The notes beneath the pieces were generated by a model that did no database searches, was not told where the DNA came from, and was given only the letters and a program-made list of their open reading frames with translations. A stretch of DNA of 64,000 nt from Amycolatopsis circi. Lineage in GTDB: Bacteria; Actinomycetota; Actinomycetes; Mycobacteriales; Pseudonocardiaceae. Shown here piece by piece: positions 52,325-60,272 of this stretch. Every line of letters begins with the position of its first letter. Position 1 is the stretch's first letter. The stretch is from contig NZ_PQIA01000024.1 in assembly GCF_003385235.1 (NCBI RefSeq), positions 1 to 64,000 of the forward strand, in the 5' to 3' direction. Both the position numbers and the translations under genes were made by a program.

Positions 52325-52845
52325 CGTCCACACCGCAGTACACGCTGCCACCAGGTAGCGGTTCGCCGGCCCCGCTTTGAGCAAGCCAGGATGGAACAGT
52401 CGGCGGGAATTCCTGCCCGGCGAGCGCGGCGAGAAGCGCGTCGGACACGGCCGTACTGGCTGACAACCTCCTGGGCGGCACGCGCATGCTGGCTTTTAGT
52501 TCGGCCCCAATCCTGTGGCACGACAGCCAGCAGAGTCCCGTTGTCTGCGAGCAAGGACCACGCCATGAGCAAGGGCTCGGCCCAATCGGGTTCGAATACC
52601 TGATTGAGGATCACGACGTCGAACTGTGCATGACCGTTGTCTCGCAACCGTTTGAGATCGCCGGCCGACTGGACGAACGTCAGCGAGTCTTGCGGTTCGC
52701 CCTCGGCGAGACGCTTCTGCTCGGCCGCGTTGGTGCAGGCGCAGCACACAAGAACTCGCTCGGCCGGAGAAGTCTCGGAACACGTCAGGGTGCTGCGGCT
52801 GTAAGCGGTGGGAGATGTCTTTGCGCTGTTCTCGTCTCGATGCAT
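52321..52845 (-). CDS. methyltransferase-like protein, hypothetical
   Basis: This 174-residue protein has the outline of a class I SAM-dependent methyltransferase core: RVLVCCACTNAAEQKRLA at the place of motif I, AQFDVVILNQVFE as motif II, and LLADNGTLLAVVPQDWG as motif III. The Gly-rich motif I is not canonical, so SAM binding is uncertain. The tail is basic (RRARR, KRGRR). AAGGA precedes the ATG. It is the first gene of the leftward operon that continues with the LuxR-type HTH, GP88-like and DprA-like genes. Confidence 0.65.
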   Translation of the reverse strand: MHRDENSAKTSPTAYSRSTLTCSETSPAERVLVCCACTNAAEQKRLAEGEPQDSLTFVQSAGDLKRLRDNGHAQFDVVILNQVFEPDWAEPLLMAWSLLADNGTLLAVVPQDWGRTKSQHARAAQEVVSQYGRVRRASRRARRAGIPADCSILACSKRGRRTATWWQRVLRCGR

Positions 52846-53050
52846 GCCAGGTTCCTTCGGGTCGGAGGACGGACCCGCACCCCGCAGCAGCCGCGCGTCG
52901 CGCGCGTGCAAGCCCGCGGGCAGCGACGGTGCGGTAACGCACCTCATCCGGGCTTGCACGCAGCCGCGCGGATGCTTGGGTGGCTGGGGGCCGTCTCGGC
53001 ACGACGGAATCTCGTCGACTTCGCGATGGCCAACTCGGCAGATCGAAGCA

Positions 53051-53073
53051 AAGTGAATTCACTTGTTGACAAA
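53051..53073. promoter_or_regulatory. palindrome plus TTGACA box shared with the protease promoter
   Basis: AAGTGAATTCACTT (53051-53064) is a perfect 14-base palindrome, followed by GTTGACAAA. TGAATTCACyTGTTGACAAA matches the minus-strand promoter near 3.94 kb with one difference. It lies 206 bases upstream of the methyltransferase-like gene and 575 bases before the MFS gene. I see no other feature in the 52846-53647 gap. Confidence 0.55.
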
Positions 53074-53647
53074 ACTGGGGCGCCTGGGCAAGGTGGAGGC
53101 AGAAGGTGATCAGCTGGCAGCCCGGACCGGAGCGGCTGCAGCAGCACCTTCCGGTCGGCGGCTCCCTCCTTGTATTCCCCCCTCAGTGGATGCCGCGGTC
53201 CGGTCCGGGAGGCGGTTGTCGGGGAGGGCGCCGCCTCCCGGGCGACCGGTCTTGCGAGTGGCGCTGATTGAAGTCGTTTAAGGGCGGGGGAGTCTGCTCT
53301 GCGCGAAGACCGGGAAATGCGAACAAAGCACTCAGCCATCCGAGTGAAGTGTTGCGTTCTGCATACACTCGCGCACTCAGCGGTATACGTTGATCCACTT
53401 GGAGGCGATGGGTGGAGTCGCCTTCAAGAAGTCATATCGGCAGGGGAGGCCGTATGAATCTCGTCGTCGTGCGCCGAAGGCCTATGGATTCGCGTCGCCA
53501 CCTGCACGGAAGCAGGCGTCGCGATCGCGACCTATGACAGATTCCGCGGGGCCTGGCTGAGGACGCCTGGCCCGTCCGAACGTCCGGACAGCTGAGTCGG
53601 GCCTCTGCCCGCCGGTTCCGGTGACGCACGACCACCGCGGGGGATGA

Positions 53648-55015
53648 ATGTCTGCAGGAAGCAAGCCCGGCTTCGCCGAACCATTGCGAAACAGCGAATT
53701 CCGGGCGCTGTGGCTTGCCGAGCTGAGTTCCGTCATCGGCGACCAGCTCGCGCGAGTCGCGCTTGCCCTGGTTGTATATGCCCAGACTTCGTCCGCTTTT
53801 CTCACTGCGCTGACATACGGCTTGACCCTCGTGCCCAGCTTGCTGGGCGGAATGCTGTTGTCTGGTTTGGCAGACAGGCTTCCCCGGCGCACAGTCATGG
53901 CTGCGGTGGATGGGGCACGCGCTCTGCTCGCGGGGGCGATGGCGGTGCCCGGATTGCCGTTGCCTGCGTTGTGGAGCTGCGTCGGGCTCCTAAGTTTCGC
54001 TGCGGGACCGTTCAAAGCCGCGCAGATGTCATTGCTGCCGGAAGTCCTGGGCCGCGGCGAACGCTACGAGGCAGGGCTCGCGCTGCGACAGTTCACGACG
54101 CAGGTTGCGCAGCTCGGGGGATTCGCCGGAGGAGGGCTGCTGCTGGCGTGGCTTGATCCGCATGTCGCGATGGGACTCAACGCCGGCACGTTCGTGATCA
54201 GCACAGTTCTCGTGCTGTGCGGCGTTCGGCGGCGACCGGCCGCGCGTACGTTGGAGCAGCCGGAAATCTCGGAGCCGAGTGACAGCATTCCTCACGGCAG
54301 TCGTGGCGTCGTTGTCGCGTTGTTCGGGCTGGTGCTGCTGCTCGGCCTGTACATCGTCCCCGAGGGCTTGGCCGCGCCGTACGGGCGCGAGGTCGGTGTT
54401 GGGGCGCTCGGGGTCGGATTGCTGATGGCCGCGGACCCGGTCGGCAGCGCGATCGGTGCTTGGGTTTCGACGTTGGTGGCCCTGCCGACCAAGGTGTCGA
54501 CGGTTGTTGCGTTGGCCGTGTTGGCCGGAGTGCCCCTGGTCGCTTGCGCCGCGATGCCGAATCTTGCCGTGACGCTGGTGCTGTGGGCGATGACCGGCGC
54601 GGTTGCCGAGGTGTATGTGATCAAGGCGCAGGCGCTTGTGGTCAAGGTCGTGCCGAATCGAAGACTCGGCGGCGTGATGGGCCGGATGGGAACGGCCATG
54701 TACTGCTCGCAAGGTCTCATGATCGTGGCCGGCGGAGCCGTCGCGGACCGCATTGGGCCATTTCGGACGACAGCCGCAGCGGGTGCGAGCGCAGCAGTGT
54801 TGGCGCTGATCGTCGGTGCCGGGTGGTGGGTGGCTCGCTCCCGGGGAGCAACCAGGAGCGAGCCGATCTCAGCAGGTCGAAAGCGTGATCACCATTCCTT
54901 GCCGCGCACGTTCGGCACCTCCCCCCGGGACCAGGACCGCCTGGCCGACCGGGCCGTGCGCGAAGAGGCGGCACCGACCCGGTCGGCGACACACAGGGGT
55001 CAGTATGGCGGGTAA
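53648..55015 (+). CDS. MFS transporter
   Basis: This 455-residue protein has about 12 hydrophobic segments, and an early loop GLADRLPRRTVMAAVDGARA matches the MFS motif-A region between helices 2 and 3. The opening FRALWLAELSSVIGDQLARV is typical of MFS_3-type exporters. The last 60 residues are a hydrophilic tail. It probably exports a drug or metabolite by proton antiport; substrate is unknown. The gene end overlaps the diguanylate cyclase start by 11 bases, so the two are coupled. The ATG follows GGGGG; another ATG lies 4 bases earlier in a different frame. Confidence 0.9.
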   Translation: MSAGSKPGFAEPLRNSEFRALWLAELSSVIGDQLARVALALVVYAQTSSAFLTALTYGLTLVPSLLGGMLLSGLADRLPRRTVMAAVDGARALLAGAMAVPGLPLPALWSCVGLLSFAAGPFKAAQMSLLPEVLGRGERYEAGLALRQFTTQVAQLGGFAGGGLLLAWLDPHVAMGLNAGTFVISTVLVLCGVRRRPAARTLEQPEISEPSDSIPHGSRGVVVALFGLVLLLGLYIVPEGLAAPYGREVGVGALGVGLLMAADPVGSAIGAWVSTLVALPTKVSTVVALAVLAGVPLVACAAMPNLAVTLVLWAMTGAVAEVYVIKAQALVVKVVPNRRLGGVMGRMGTAMYCSQGLMIVAGGAVADRIGPFRTTAAAGASAAVLALIVGAGWWVARSRGATRSEPISAGRKRDHHSLPRTFGTSPRDQDRLADRAVREEAAPTRSATHRGQYGG

Positions 55016-56324
55016 GGGCACGACGGAGCCAGGTGCGACCGGAACAGCCGCACGGAGGCGGAGGTCTGATCGGACGCCGAGACTGAGAGACGCTCCACGC
55101 TCGGTGTTCGTGACCGTCGTGGTTGTCGATCTTCTGGCTGCAATGCTGGTGCTCTGGTGGCTGTGGATCGAACCGCCGCTGTTCGCGGATCTCGGCCGGT
55201 CGGTGCTTGTCACCCTGGGAGGGCTTCTCAGCGCAGAGCTGACCTGGCGTCTCGAACGGCAACGTCGGCAGCTGACCGACACTCCGCACGTCAACATGAG
55301 TTCGGTTGCGATTCTGGCGGTCACGTTGGTTTCCGGCCCGGTCGCGGGGTCGACGGCCGCGGCGGTGCTCTACCTGCATCTCTGGTGGCGCGCGTCCAGG
55401 TGGACCAGCGGGATCGCCCCGTATCGCGCGGTGTTCAACACCAGCGCGATGGTCATCTCGGCGTGTGTGTCGTACGGCGTGGTCCGGGTGATGTCGTCCG
55501 GGGAGGTGCTGAGCGCGCCGAGCGACGTGAGCGCCTTGGTGCTCCTTGCCTCGATCTCAACGTTTTGGCTGGTCAATACGTTGGCAGTCGGTGCGGCGAT
55601 CGCGACTGCGGAGAAGCAGCGTTCGATTGCCGGGATCGTCGGTGGCTGGAGCGCCAACGCGCTGGAGATCGTGACGCTGTTCCTCGGAGCGGTCACTGCG
55701 GTGTTTGTCGAGCTACGGCCGTGGCTTGCGCTTTTCCTGCTGCCGTTGGTTTACGTGCTGCACCGCAGCGATTCAGTGAAGCATCTCGAGATCGCTGCCA
55801 GTACTGACCGCAAGACCGGCCTGCTCAACATGGAGACGTGGCGGTGCCTGGCCGAAGCGGGTTTGCGTAAGGCGCGACGGCACCATGTGCCGACCGCGGT
55901 GCTGATGCTGGACCTGGATTTCTTCAAACGCATCAACGACACCCACGGCCACCTCTTCGGCGACGACGTACTCCGTGGGGTCGCACAGGTGATCAGCAGC
56001 GAGACTCGTCGGACGGATCTTGTGGGCCGCTTCGGCGGCGAGGAATTCGTCATCTTCCTGGCGGATGTCAATCTCGGCGGAGCCACTGAGGTCGCTGAAC
56101 GCATCCGCTGTGCCGTCGCGGCATTGGAGATAGTCCCCAGCGAGGGAAGCAGTTCGTCGGCGGTTCCCGTTCGCGTCACGGTCGGCGTGGCGTGTGACAA
56201 CGGGTACGGCGGCGACGAGGTCGATCTAAGTGAACTACTGCTCTCGGCGGACAACCGGCTGTTCTTCGCCAAAGGCCAGGGCCGCGACCGGATCAACGCG
56301 GGCTACACCAGGCAAGCTCGCTGA
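55005..56324 (+). CDS. membrane diguanylate cyclase (GGDEF)
   Basis: This 439-residue c-di-GMP synthase has an N-terminal membrane sensor region with about six to eight spans (roughly 33-55, 65-85, 100-130, 145-160, 175-205, 220-255). The GGDEF domain spans 265-430. The active site is GGEEF (344-348), metal site D303 is in MLDLDFFKRIND, and THGHLFGDDVL follows. An RxxD inhibitory site (RRTD, 335-338) stands five residues before GGEEF, so product feedback is likely. No EAL domain is present. It overlaps the MFS gene, which links c-di-GMP synthesis to the transporter's expression. Confidence 0.93.
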   Translation: MAGKGTTEPGATGTAARRRRSDRTPRLRDAPRSVFVTVVVVDLLAAMLVLWWLWIEPPLFADLGRSVLVTLGGLLSAELTWRLERQRRQLTDTPHVNMSSVAILAVTLVSGPVAGSTAAAVLYLHLWWRASRWTSGIAPYRAVFNTSAMVISACVSYGVVRVMSSGEVLSAPSDVSALVLLASISTFWLVNTLAVGAAIATAEKQRSIAGIVGGWSANALEIVTLFLGAVTAVFVELRPWLALFLLPLVYVLHRSDSVKHLEIAASTDRKTGLLNMETWRCLAEAGLRKARRHHVPTAVLMLDLDFFKRINDTHGHLFGDDVLRGVAQVISSETRRTDLVGRFGGEEFVIFLADVNLGGATEVAERIRCAVAALEIVPSEGSSSSAVPVRVTVGVACDNGYGGDEVDLSELLLSADNRLFFAKGQGRDRINAGYTRQAR

Positions 56325-56339
56325 CCTGACCCTGGCCGG

Positions 56340-56696
56340 TCAATGGTTCGGTGCTGTCTCGTACCGGTGCATCCACTCGATCAACGGGCGGACGGCGCGC
56401 AACGCTTCCGCGCCTTTCCGGGTCAGTTCGTACCAGGTCGGCTTGAAGTGGCCTTCGTCGGCGTGGAGACGGACGAGCCCGTGGTCTTGCGCTCGTTTGA
56501 GCGTCTTGGTGAGGCTTTGGTCCGAGAGCGGGCTGACGTCGTCGCCATTGCCCGGCCGCACTTCGCCTTCGTTCACTCGGTCGCGGATGTCGCGGTACTG
56601 GAGCTGGTCCTCGGTGGAGAGCGCGGCGAGCACCACGATCATCCAGCGTCCTCGGAGCATCTCGACCGCTGACTCGAAAGTCTTCTGGTACGACAT
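56340..56696 (-). CDS. HxlR-family winged-helix regulator
   Basis: This 118-residue protein has the HxlR pattern: FESAVEMLRGRWMIVVLAAL, LQYRDIRDRV, LSDQSLTKTLKRAQDHGLV and YELTRKGAEALRAVRPLIEW. The family's conserved N-terminal Cys is not obvious here. The chosen ATG has GAGG 7 bases upstream; a GTG 10 codons earlier is possible. It converges on the diguanylate cyclase gene, 15 bases away. Confidence 0.88.
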   Translation of the reverse strand: MSYQKTFESAVEMLRGRWMIVVLAALSTEDQLQYRDIRDRVNEGEVRPGNGDDVSPLSDQSLTKTLKRAQDHGLVRLHADEGHFKPTWYELTRKGAEALRAVRPLIEWMHRYETAPNH

Positions 56697-57015
56697 GTTC
56701 TGCCTCGACACGTTCTCAGCTAACACGATCTATGTGTCGCTGTCTCGCTGAACGGGGGATTCTGTTCGAGCTACGCCAACTGAGTGAATATCGCCCGGAA
56801 CACCCCTGCGTGAGTCGACGCAGATCACTGGCGTGAGTCGGCAGATTGCCTGGTAGGCATGCCGCAGCCGGGACTGACCGCCTGGCACCGCACAGAAGCG
56901 CGAGGCTTGGGTCGGCGGCCAGGAGCAGGCACCCGCCCAAGCCTCGCCGGGCAGGCACATGCGGCCCTGGAGTTGTCCGGCTTGGCCGGACGGGCCGAAT
57001 TCACAAGGGTGGGGA
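56697..57015. promoter_or_regulatory. divergent control region with direct repeats
   Basis: GCGTGAGTCG occurs twice, at 56808 and 56831, about two helical turns apart, which fits a regulator binding in tandem between the HxlR and ImmA genes. No coding frame or clear promoter boxes are visible in the rest. Confidence 0.4.
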
Positions 57016-57522
57016 ATGCGCGCGAAGCGAGCGGAAGAGTCCAGGCTGGAACCGAGCATGGTCGCCGACATCGCGAGACTCGTCAGGGAGATTCCGGTTC
57101 CGCGGCCGTTCAGCATGAACGGTTTGGTCAGCCGGTTGAACCGGCTCCGGGACAAGCCGATCCGGTTGATGCGCGGCGATCTGAGCGGAGCCATGCCTAC
57201 GGGCATGCTCATCAGAACCGAGACGGCGGACTACATCGTCGTGATCCGCGACGTCGAACGGGGACATGCCCGGCACATCCACTTCCACGAGCTCGGGCAC
57301 ATTCTCCTGGAGGACGTCCACGCTGCCGGGCCTTGTCTGCCACGTGCGGATCCGCACTGTCGCGAGGTTGACGAGCTGATGGCGGAGGAGTTCGCCCATC
57401 AACTGGCCGAACGAATCAATGCCCATGCCCTGAACAGGGACCGCGGTCGCGAGAACTACGCGGTGGCGGCGCTGGGCAAGACGTTCGCAGCGGCGACGGA
57501 TCTGCGCGACGCGCATGCGTGA
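57016..57522 (+). CDS. ImmA/IrrE-type metallopeptidase domain protein
   Basis: This 168-residue protein has a zinc-protease motif HFHELGHILLED (HExxH at about 95-99) and a downstream EEFAHQLAERI helix that can supply the third ligand, as in the ImmA/IrrE family. These proteases cut XRE-type repressors to switch on genes. No XRE gene lies immediately beside it, although several are in the window. The ATG lies after AGGGTGGGG. It overlaps the next gene by 8 bases and forms an operon with that membrane protein. Confidence 0.87.
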   Translation: MRAKRAEESRLEPSMVADIARLVREIPVPRPFSMNGLVSRLNRLRDKPIRLMRGDLSGAMPTGMLIRTETADYIVVIRDVERGHARHIHFHELGHILLEDVHAAGPCLPRADPHCREVDELMAEEFAHQLAERINAHALNRDRGRENYAVAALGKTFAAATDLRDAHA

Positions 57523-58630
57523 CCCGCTTGGATTGGTCGCGCTCGCGACGGGAGTGCTGGTCGGGGCTGAAGGCGTCCGGACGATGATCGTGTTCGTCCG
57601 GCACCGTGACGCACGGGGCAAGGCGTATCTCGGGACGATGCTGACCTTGTTCGGTGCGTCGTTGGCTCTCAGAGCGCCGGAGGCCACCGCGATCGCGGGC
57701 GAAGTGACCGGTGTGCCGAACCTGACGATCTTCGTGCGCGGCGCGTGCTCGCTGGGAACGGTGATCGGGCCAGTCGGCCTCCTTGGACTCAGCGGGTGGG
57801 CTTGGTTGCGGCAGCGGTACGTCCTGACCGCCGTCGCCGCCGGAACCGGTGTGCTGGCTTGGACCGTCTTCGGCTGGCCGCGGACGCCTGAAGGCGCTGA
57901 GCTGTCGGGTGCGGTCCTTTGGGTCAGCGGTGTGGTCCCCGGGCTCGCCTTCGCAGTGTTTACGATGCGAATCAGGAAGGTGGTGCGGCAGGCGTCGTGG
58001 CGACTGCGAGTCGCGGGCGACCTGACGGTTGCCGGCTGTCTGGTCTGTTCGGCCGGGGTGGTCGCGAGCCTGATCACGGTGGTCGGAGGGCCGGATTTGA
58101 CCGGTGGCAGTCCCTGGCGGGGCCTCGTCGTGCAGAGTCTCGGCGGTCTGCTTATCGCGGCGGGTTCGTGCTTCGGCGAAGCCGCGGGCCTTGTCGCGGA
58201 CGTTCGCAGAAGGCTGCAGAACGCGAGTGTCCGGCGATTGTGGCGCTACGTCGCGCCGATCAGGCTGACGATGACTGATCGGCTTCACACTGGCGGTGTG
58301 TCTGATCGAGAGATCATCGACATTTACGATTCGCTTCTGATCGCACGTCAACAGAACTGCAGACGGGTGCGCGAAAGGGCGTCGTTGGTAGCAGACGCCG
58401 CCGGTCTGCTCAGGCAGGACCGAGATGAATTCTTGGATGCGGTCGAACTGCGCGCTGCGGTGAGCGGGTCATCCCGGCTCCGGCGTGCGGCAATGCGTGC
58501 TCCGCAGGGAAAGCTGGACATTGACCTGGAGACGGATTCGCTCGACGTGGATGTCGCGGCGCAACGAGCTCAGGTTGTTCGGTTGGCGAGACTTGTGCGG
58601 CGGGACGGGATGGTGCGACGTACTGCCTAA
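57515..58630 (+). CDS. membrane protein, MAB_1171c-like
   Basis: This 371-residue protein has seven or so hydrophobic segments in the first 230 residues and a C-terminal cytosolic domain. It resembles the MAB_1171c family of actinobacterial membrane proteins, often found next to ImmA/IrrE proteases. VRRLWRYVAPIRLTM and EIIDIYDSLLIARQQ are typical blocks near 235-285. The function is not known to me. The overlapping start inside the ImmA gene shows translational coupling, so the two probably work in one pathway, for example membrane signal sensing and repressor cleavage. Confidence 0.82.
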   Translation: MRDPLGLVALATGVLVGAEGVRTMIVFVRHRDARGKAYLGTMLTLFGASLALRAPEATAIAGEVTGVPNLTIFVRGACSLGTVIGPVGLLGLSGWAWLRQRYVLTAVAAGTGVLAWTVFGWPRTPEGAELSGAVLWVSGVVPGLAFAVFTMRIRKVVRQASWRLRVAGDLTVAGCLVCSAGVVASLITVVGGPDLTGGSPWRGLVVQSLGGLLIAAGSCFGEAAGLVADVRRRLQNASVRRLWRYVAPIRLTMTDRLHTGGVSDREIIDIYDSLLIARQQNCRRVRERASLVADAAGLLRQDRDEFLDAVELRAAVSGSSRLRRAAMRAPQGKLDIDLETDSLDVDVAAQRAQVVRLARLVRRDGMVRRTA

Positions 58631-58686
58631 CAGGCAGGTTTGGTCTCTGAGCAGGTGTCGTTGGAGGGGTGTCCGTGGGTGGAATG

Positions 58687-58706
58687 CGCCCCCGGGGGGA
58701 TTCGAA
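58687..58706 (-). other. tRNA 3'-end-like fragment, candidate attachment-site scar
   Basis: Read on the minus strand the sequence TTCGAATCCCCCCGGGGGCG matches the T-loop, T-stem 3' strand and acceptor 3' strand of a tRNA beginning GCCCCCG. The bases before it (GTGAG) do not pair with the T-stem strand and no tRNA body follows, so this is not a functional tRNA. Site-specific elements integrate at tRNA 3' ends and leave such duplicates. The orientation implies that the tRNA would lie to the right. Confidence 0.5.
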
Positions 58707-58729
58707 CTCACATCAATTGACCTGCGGAA

Positions 58730-59025
58730 ATGCCGTCCGAGGTTGATGCACGGTCGAAGCGGAAAGCCCCTGACCTGAGGAAACGCGAGAATTCTGCGGT
58801 CGGTGCTGCGTTGACGGCTGAGCAGCGGATGTGGCTGCACTACGAGCAGGAGATGGCATCGGGTCGGCGGCCGTCGGGCGCGGAGCCGGACCGTGTGGCC
58901 GGGACCGCAACTACGGGCGGCGGGTGCTGCGTCAGTGGCGGGTTGCGGGCCGTCTCGCCTCGTTTGCCCAAACGTCGGAGGTCCAGGACAGGGAGGCACG
59001 GTCCGGCGCTGCCGGTGGTCCCTGA
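58730..59025 (+). pseudogene. frameshifted remnant of a mobile-element protein
   Basis: LTAEQRMWLHYEQEMASGRR and EPDRVAGT lie in one frame, while RNYGRRVLRQWRVAGRLASF continues in another. Adding one base near 58903-58906 (GGGACCGCAA) joins them into a helix-turn-helix-like C-terminal segment of the kind found in transfer-associated proteins of actinobacterial integrative elements. The N-terminal part is missing. I see nothing else convincing up to 59436. Confidence 0.5.
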
Positions 59026-59436
59026 GCGTGGTGTGCGGTGGGTGATGAGTCGCCCCGCGACGGATCGAGAACCTGCCGGTGTCCGGATCGTCGACGGGGC
59101 TGGCCCGGCTTGATCGCGAACTTCCGTGCCGGGAGGGTGTCCGCCCGGCCGGAAAGTCGCCGACAGCGCGACCGTAACCGCGCAGTTCGCCGTGAAAATG
59201 GCTGGCTGACAAGCCATGTGGACGTGGCTGACGGAATGCCTGTTCGTTGGGACCCACTGTTCTCGTCGTCGGAGTACGCGCTCTAGAGCAGGTGACAGCC
59301 GTCCCGCTGGATCGCGCCTTCTTGCTGCTGACCCGGCTGTGGGTCATCGTCGCCGGGAGTGCGGCGGTCCTGTGCGCCAGCCACGCATCGGAGACGGCTG
59401 ACCTTCCCGGAAAGCTCCCGGCGTTACCATCTGCGC

Positions 59437-60069
59437 GTGGGCGACAACGTGTCGAATGAATCGACGGAGCTGCTTTCGGTGCGCGAGGAGCAGCGGAGGA
59501 TGACGCGGCAGCGGATCGTCACCGCGGCGCGGCAGGTGTTTGAGGAGCGGGGCTACGGACAGGCGTCGATCGGCGACATCGCCAAGGCGGCGAAGGTCAA
59601 CCGCGCGACGTTCTACCTGCACTTCACCAACAAGGCCGAGGTGTTCACCGAGGTCTACCGCGCGGTCCGCGAGGACCAGAGCGCGCAGTACTGGTCGCTG
59701 CTCGGACGGGCGCTCGCCGAGGGCAAAGCGGCGAGCGTGCGCGCCTGGCTCGACGGGGCGCTGTCCTGGTGGGAGAGCCAGGCGGCGCTGCTGCCCGCGA
59801 TCCACGAGGCGATGGCCAGCGATCTCGAGGTCGCGGCCCGGTGGAAGGACCAGATCGACCAGCTGGCCGGCGGGCTGGAGGAGTATCTCGTCCAGTTCCC
59901 GGAGGCCCGGCGCGAGGAGCGGCGGCTGCGGGTCGAACTGCTGATGGTGCAGCTCGACCAGGTGTGTTTCCGCGCGATCGTGCAGAAGGTGTTCGTCATC
60001 GAGCGGGCGCGGCTGCTCGACGTGGTGACCGGGCTGTGGGTCGACGCGCTGGGGCTGGAGCGCGACTGA
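59437..60069 (+). CDS. TetR/AcrR family regulator
   Basis: This 210-residue regulator has an N-terminal HTH (about 20-70): RQRIVTAARQVFEERGYGQA, IGDIAKAAKVNRATFYLHF, NKAEVFTEVYRAV. A helical ligand domain follows, with WLDGALSWWESQAALLPAIHE. I chose the GTG beginning VGDNVSNEST; other GTG or ATG codons nearby are possible because no strong ribosome site is present. It precedes a transporter/MmgE operon. Near-identical CGACA...TGTCG operators in two downstream promoters are its likely binding sites. The ligand is probably the imported substrate. Confidence 0.9.
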   Translation: MGDNVSNESTELLSVREEQRRMTRQRIVTAARQVFEERGYGQASIGDIAKAAKVNRATFYLHFTNKAEVFTEVYRAVREDQSAQYWSLLGRALAEGKAASVRAWLDGALSWWESQAALLPAIHEAMASDLEVAARWKDQIDQLAGGLEEYLVQFPEARREERRLRVELLMVQLDQVCFRAIVQKVFVIERARLLDVVTGLWVDALGLERD

Positions 60070-60096
60070 ACCGAGGCTAGATCAACAGCTTGACGC

Positions 60097-60125
60097 TTGA
60101 CTCGACACAGTGTCGTCCTTATTCT
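60097..60125 (+). promoter_or_regulatory. promoter with TetR-type operator in the spacer (site 1)
   Basis: TTGACT (60097-60102) and TATTCT (60120-60125) are 17 bases apart. The spacer begins with the perfect palindrome CGACACAGTGTCG (60103-60115), so a bound repressor would block RNA polymerase. It lies 148 bases before the MFS start and 28 bases after the TetR gene. Confidence 0.8.
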
Positions 60126-60272
60126 TCCGGGGACACCTGCGCCGCCAGTGAACGCGCAGGTCAGGCGAGGACGGCCGCAGCCCTGTGCGGCCTGCCCGCC
60201 TGGTGTCGAGGCGTCGACAGGGAAGACGCCGGTCTTCGCCCACCTGTCAACGACGACTCGGGAGCGTCCCCT

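Noticed and set aside
52585..52604. GGGTTCGAATACC resembles a tRNA T-arm.
   Set aside because: It is inside the coding sequence of the methyltransferase-like gene, the stem does not pair, and no acceptor or anticodon arm surrounds it.
1..58700. Prophage interpretation of the left region.
   Set aside because: No capsid, tail, terminase or lysis genes are present. The T4SS, coupling protein and MobF relaxase show a conjugative element. The GP88-like gene alone is shared with phages.
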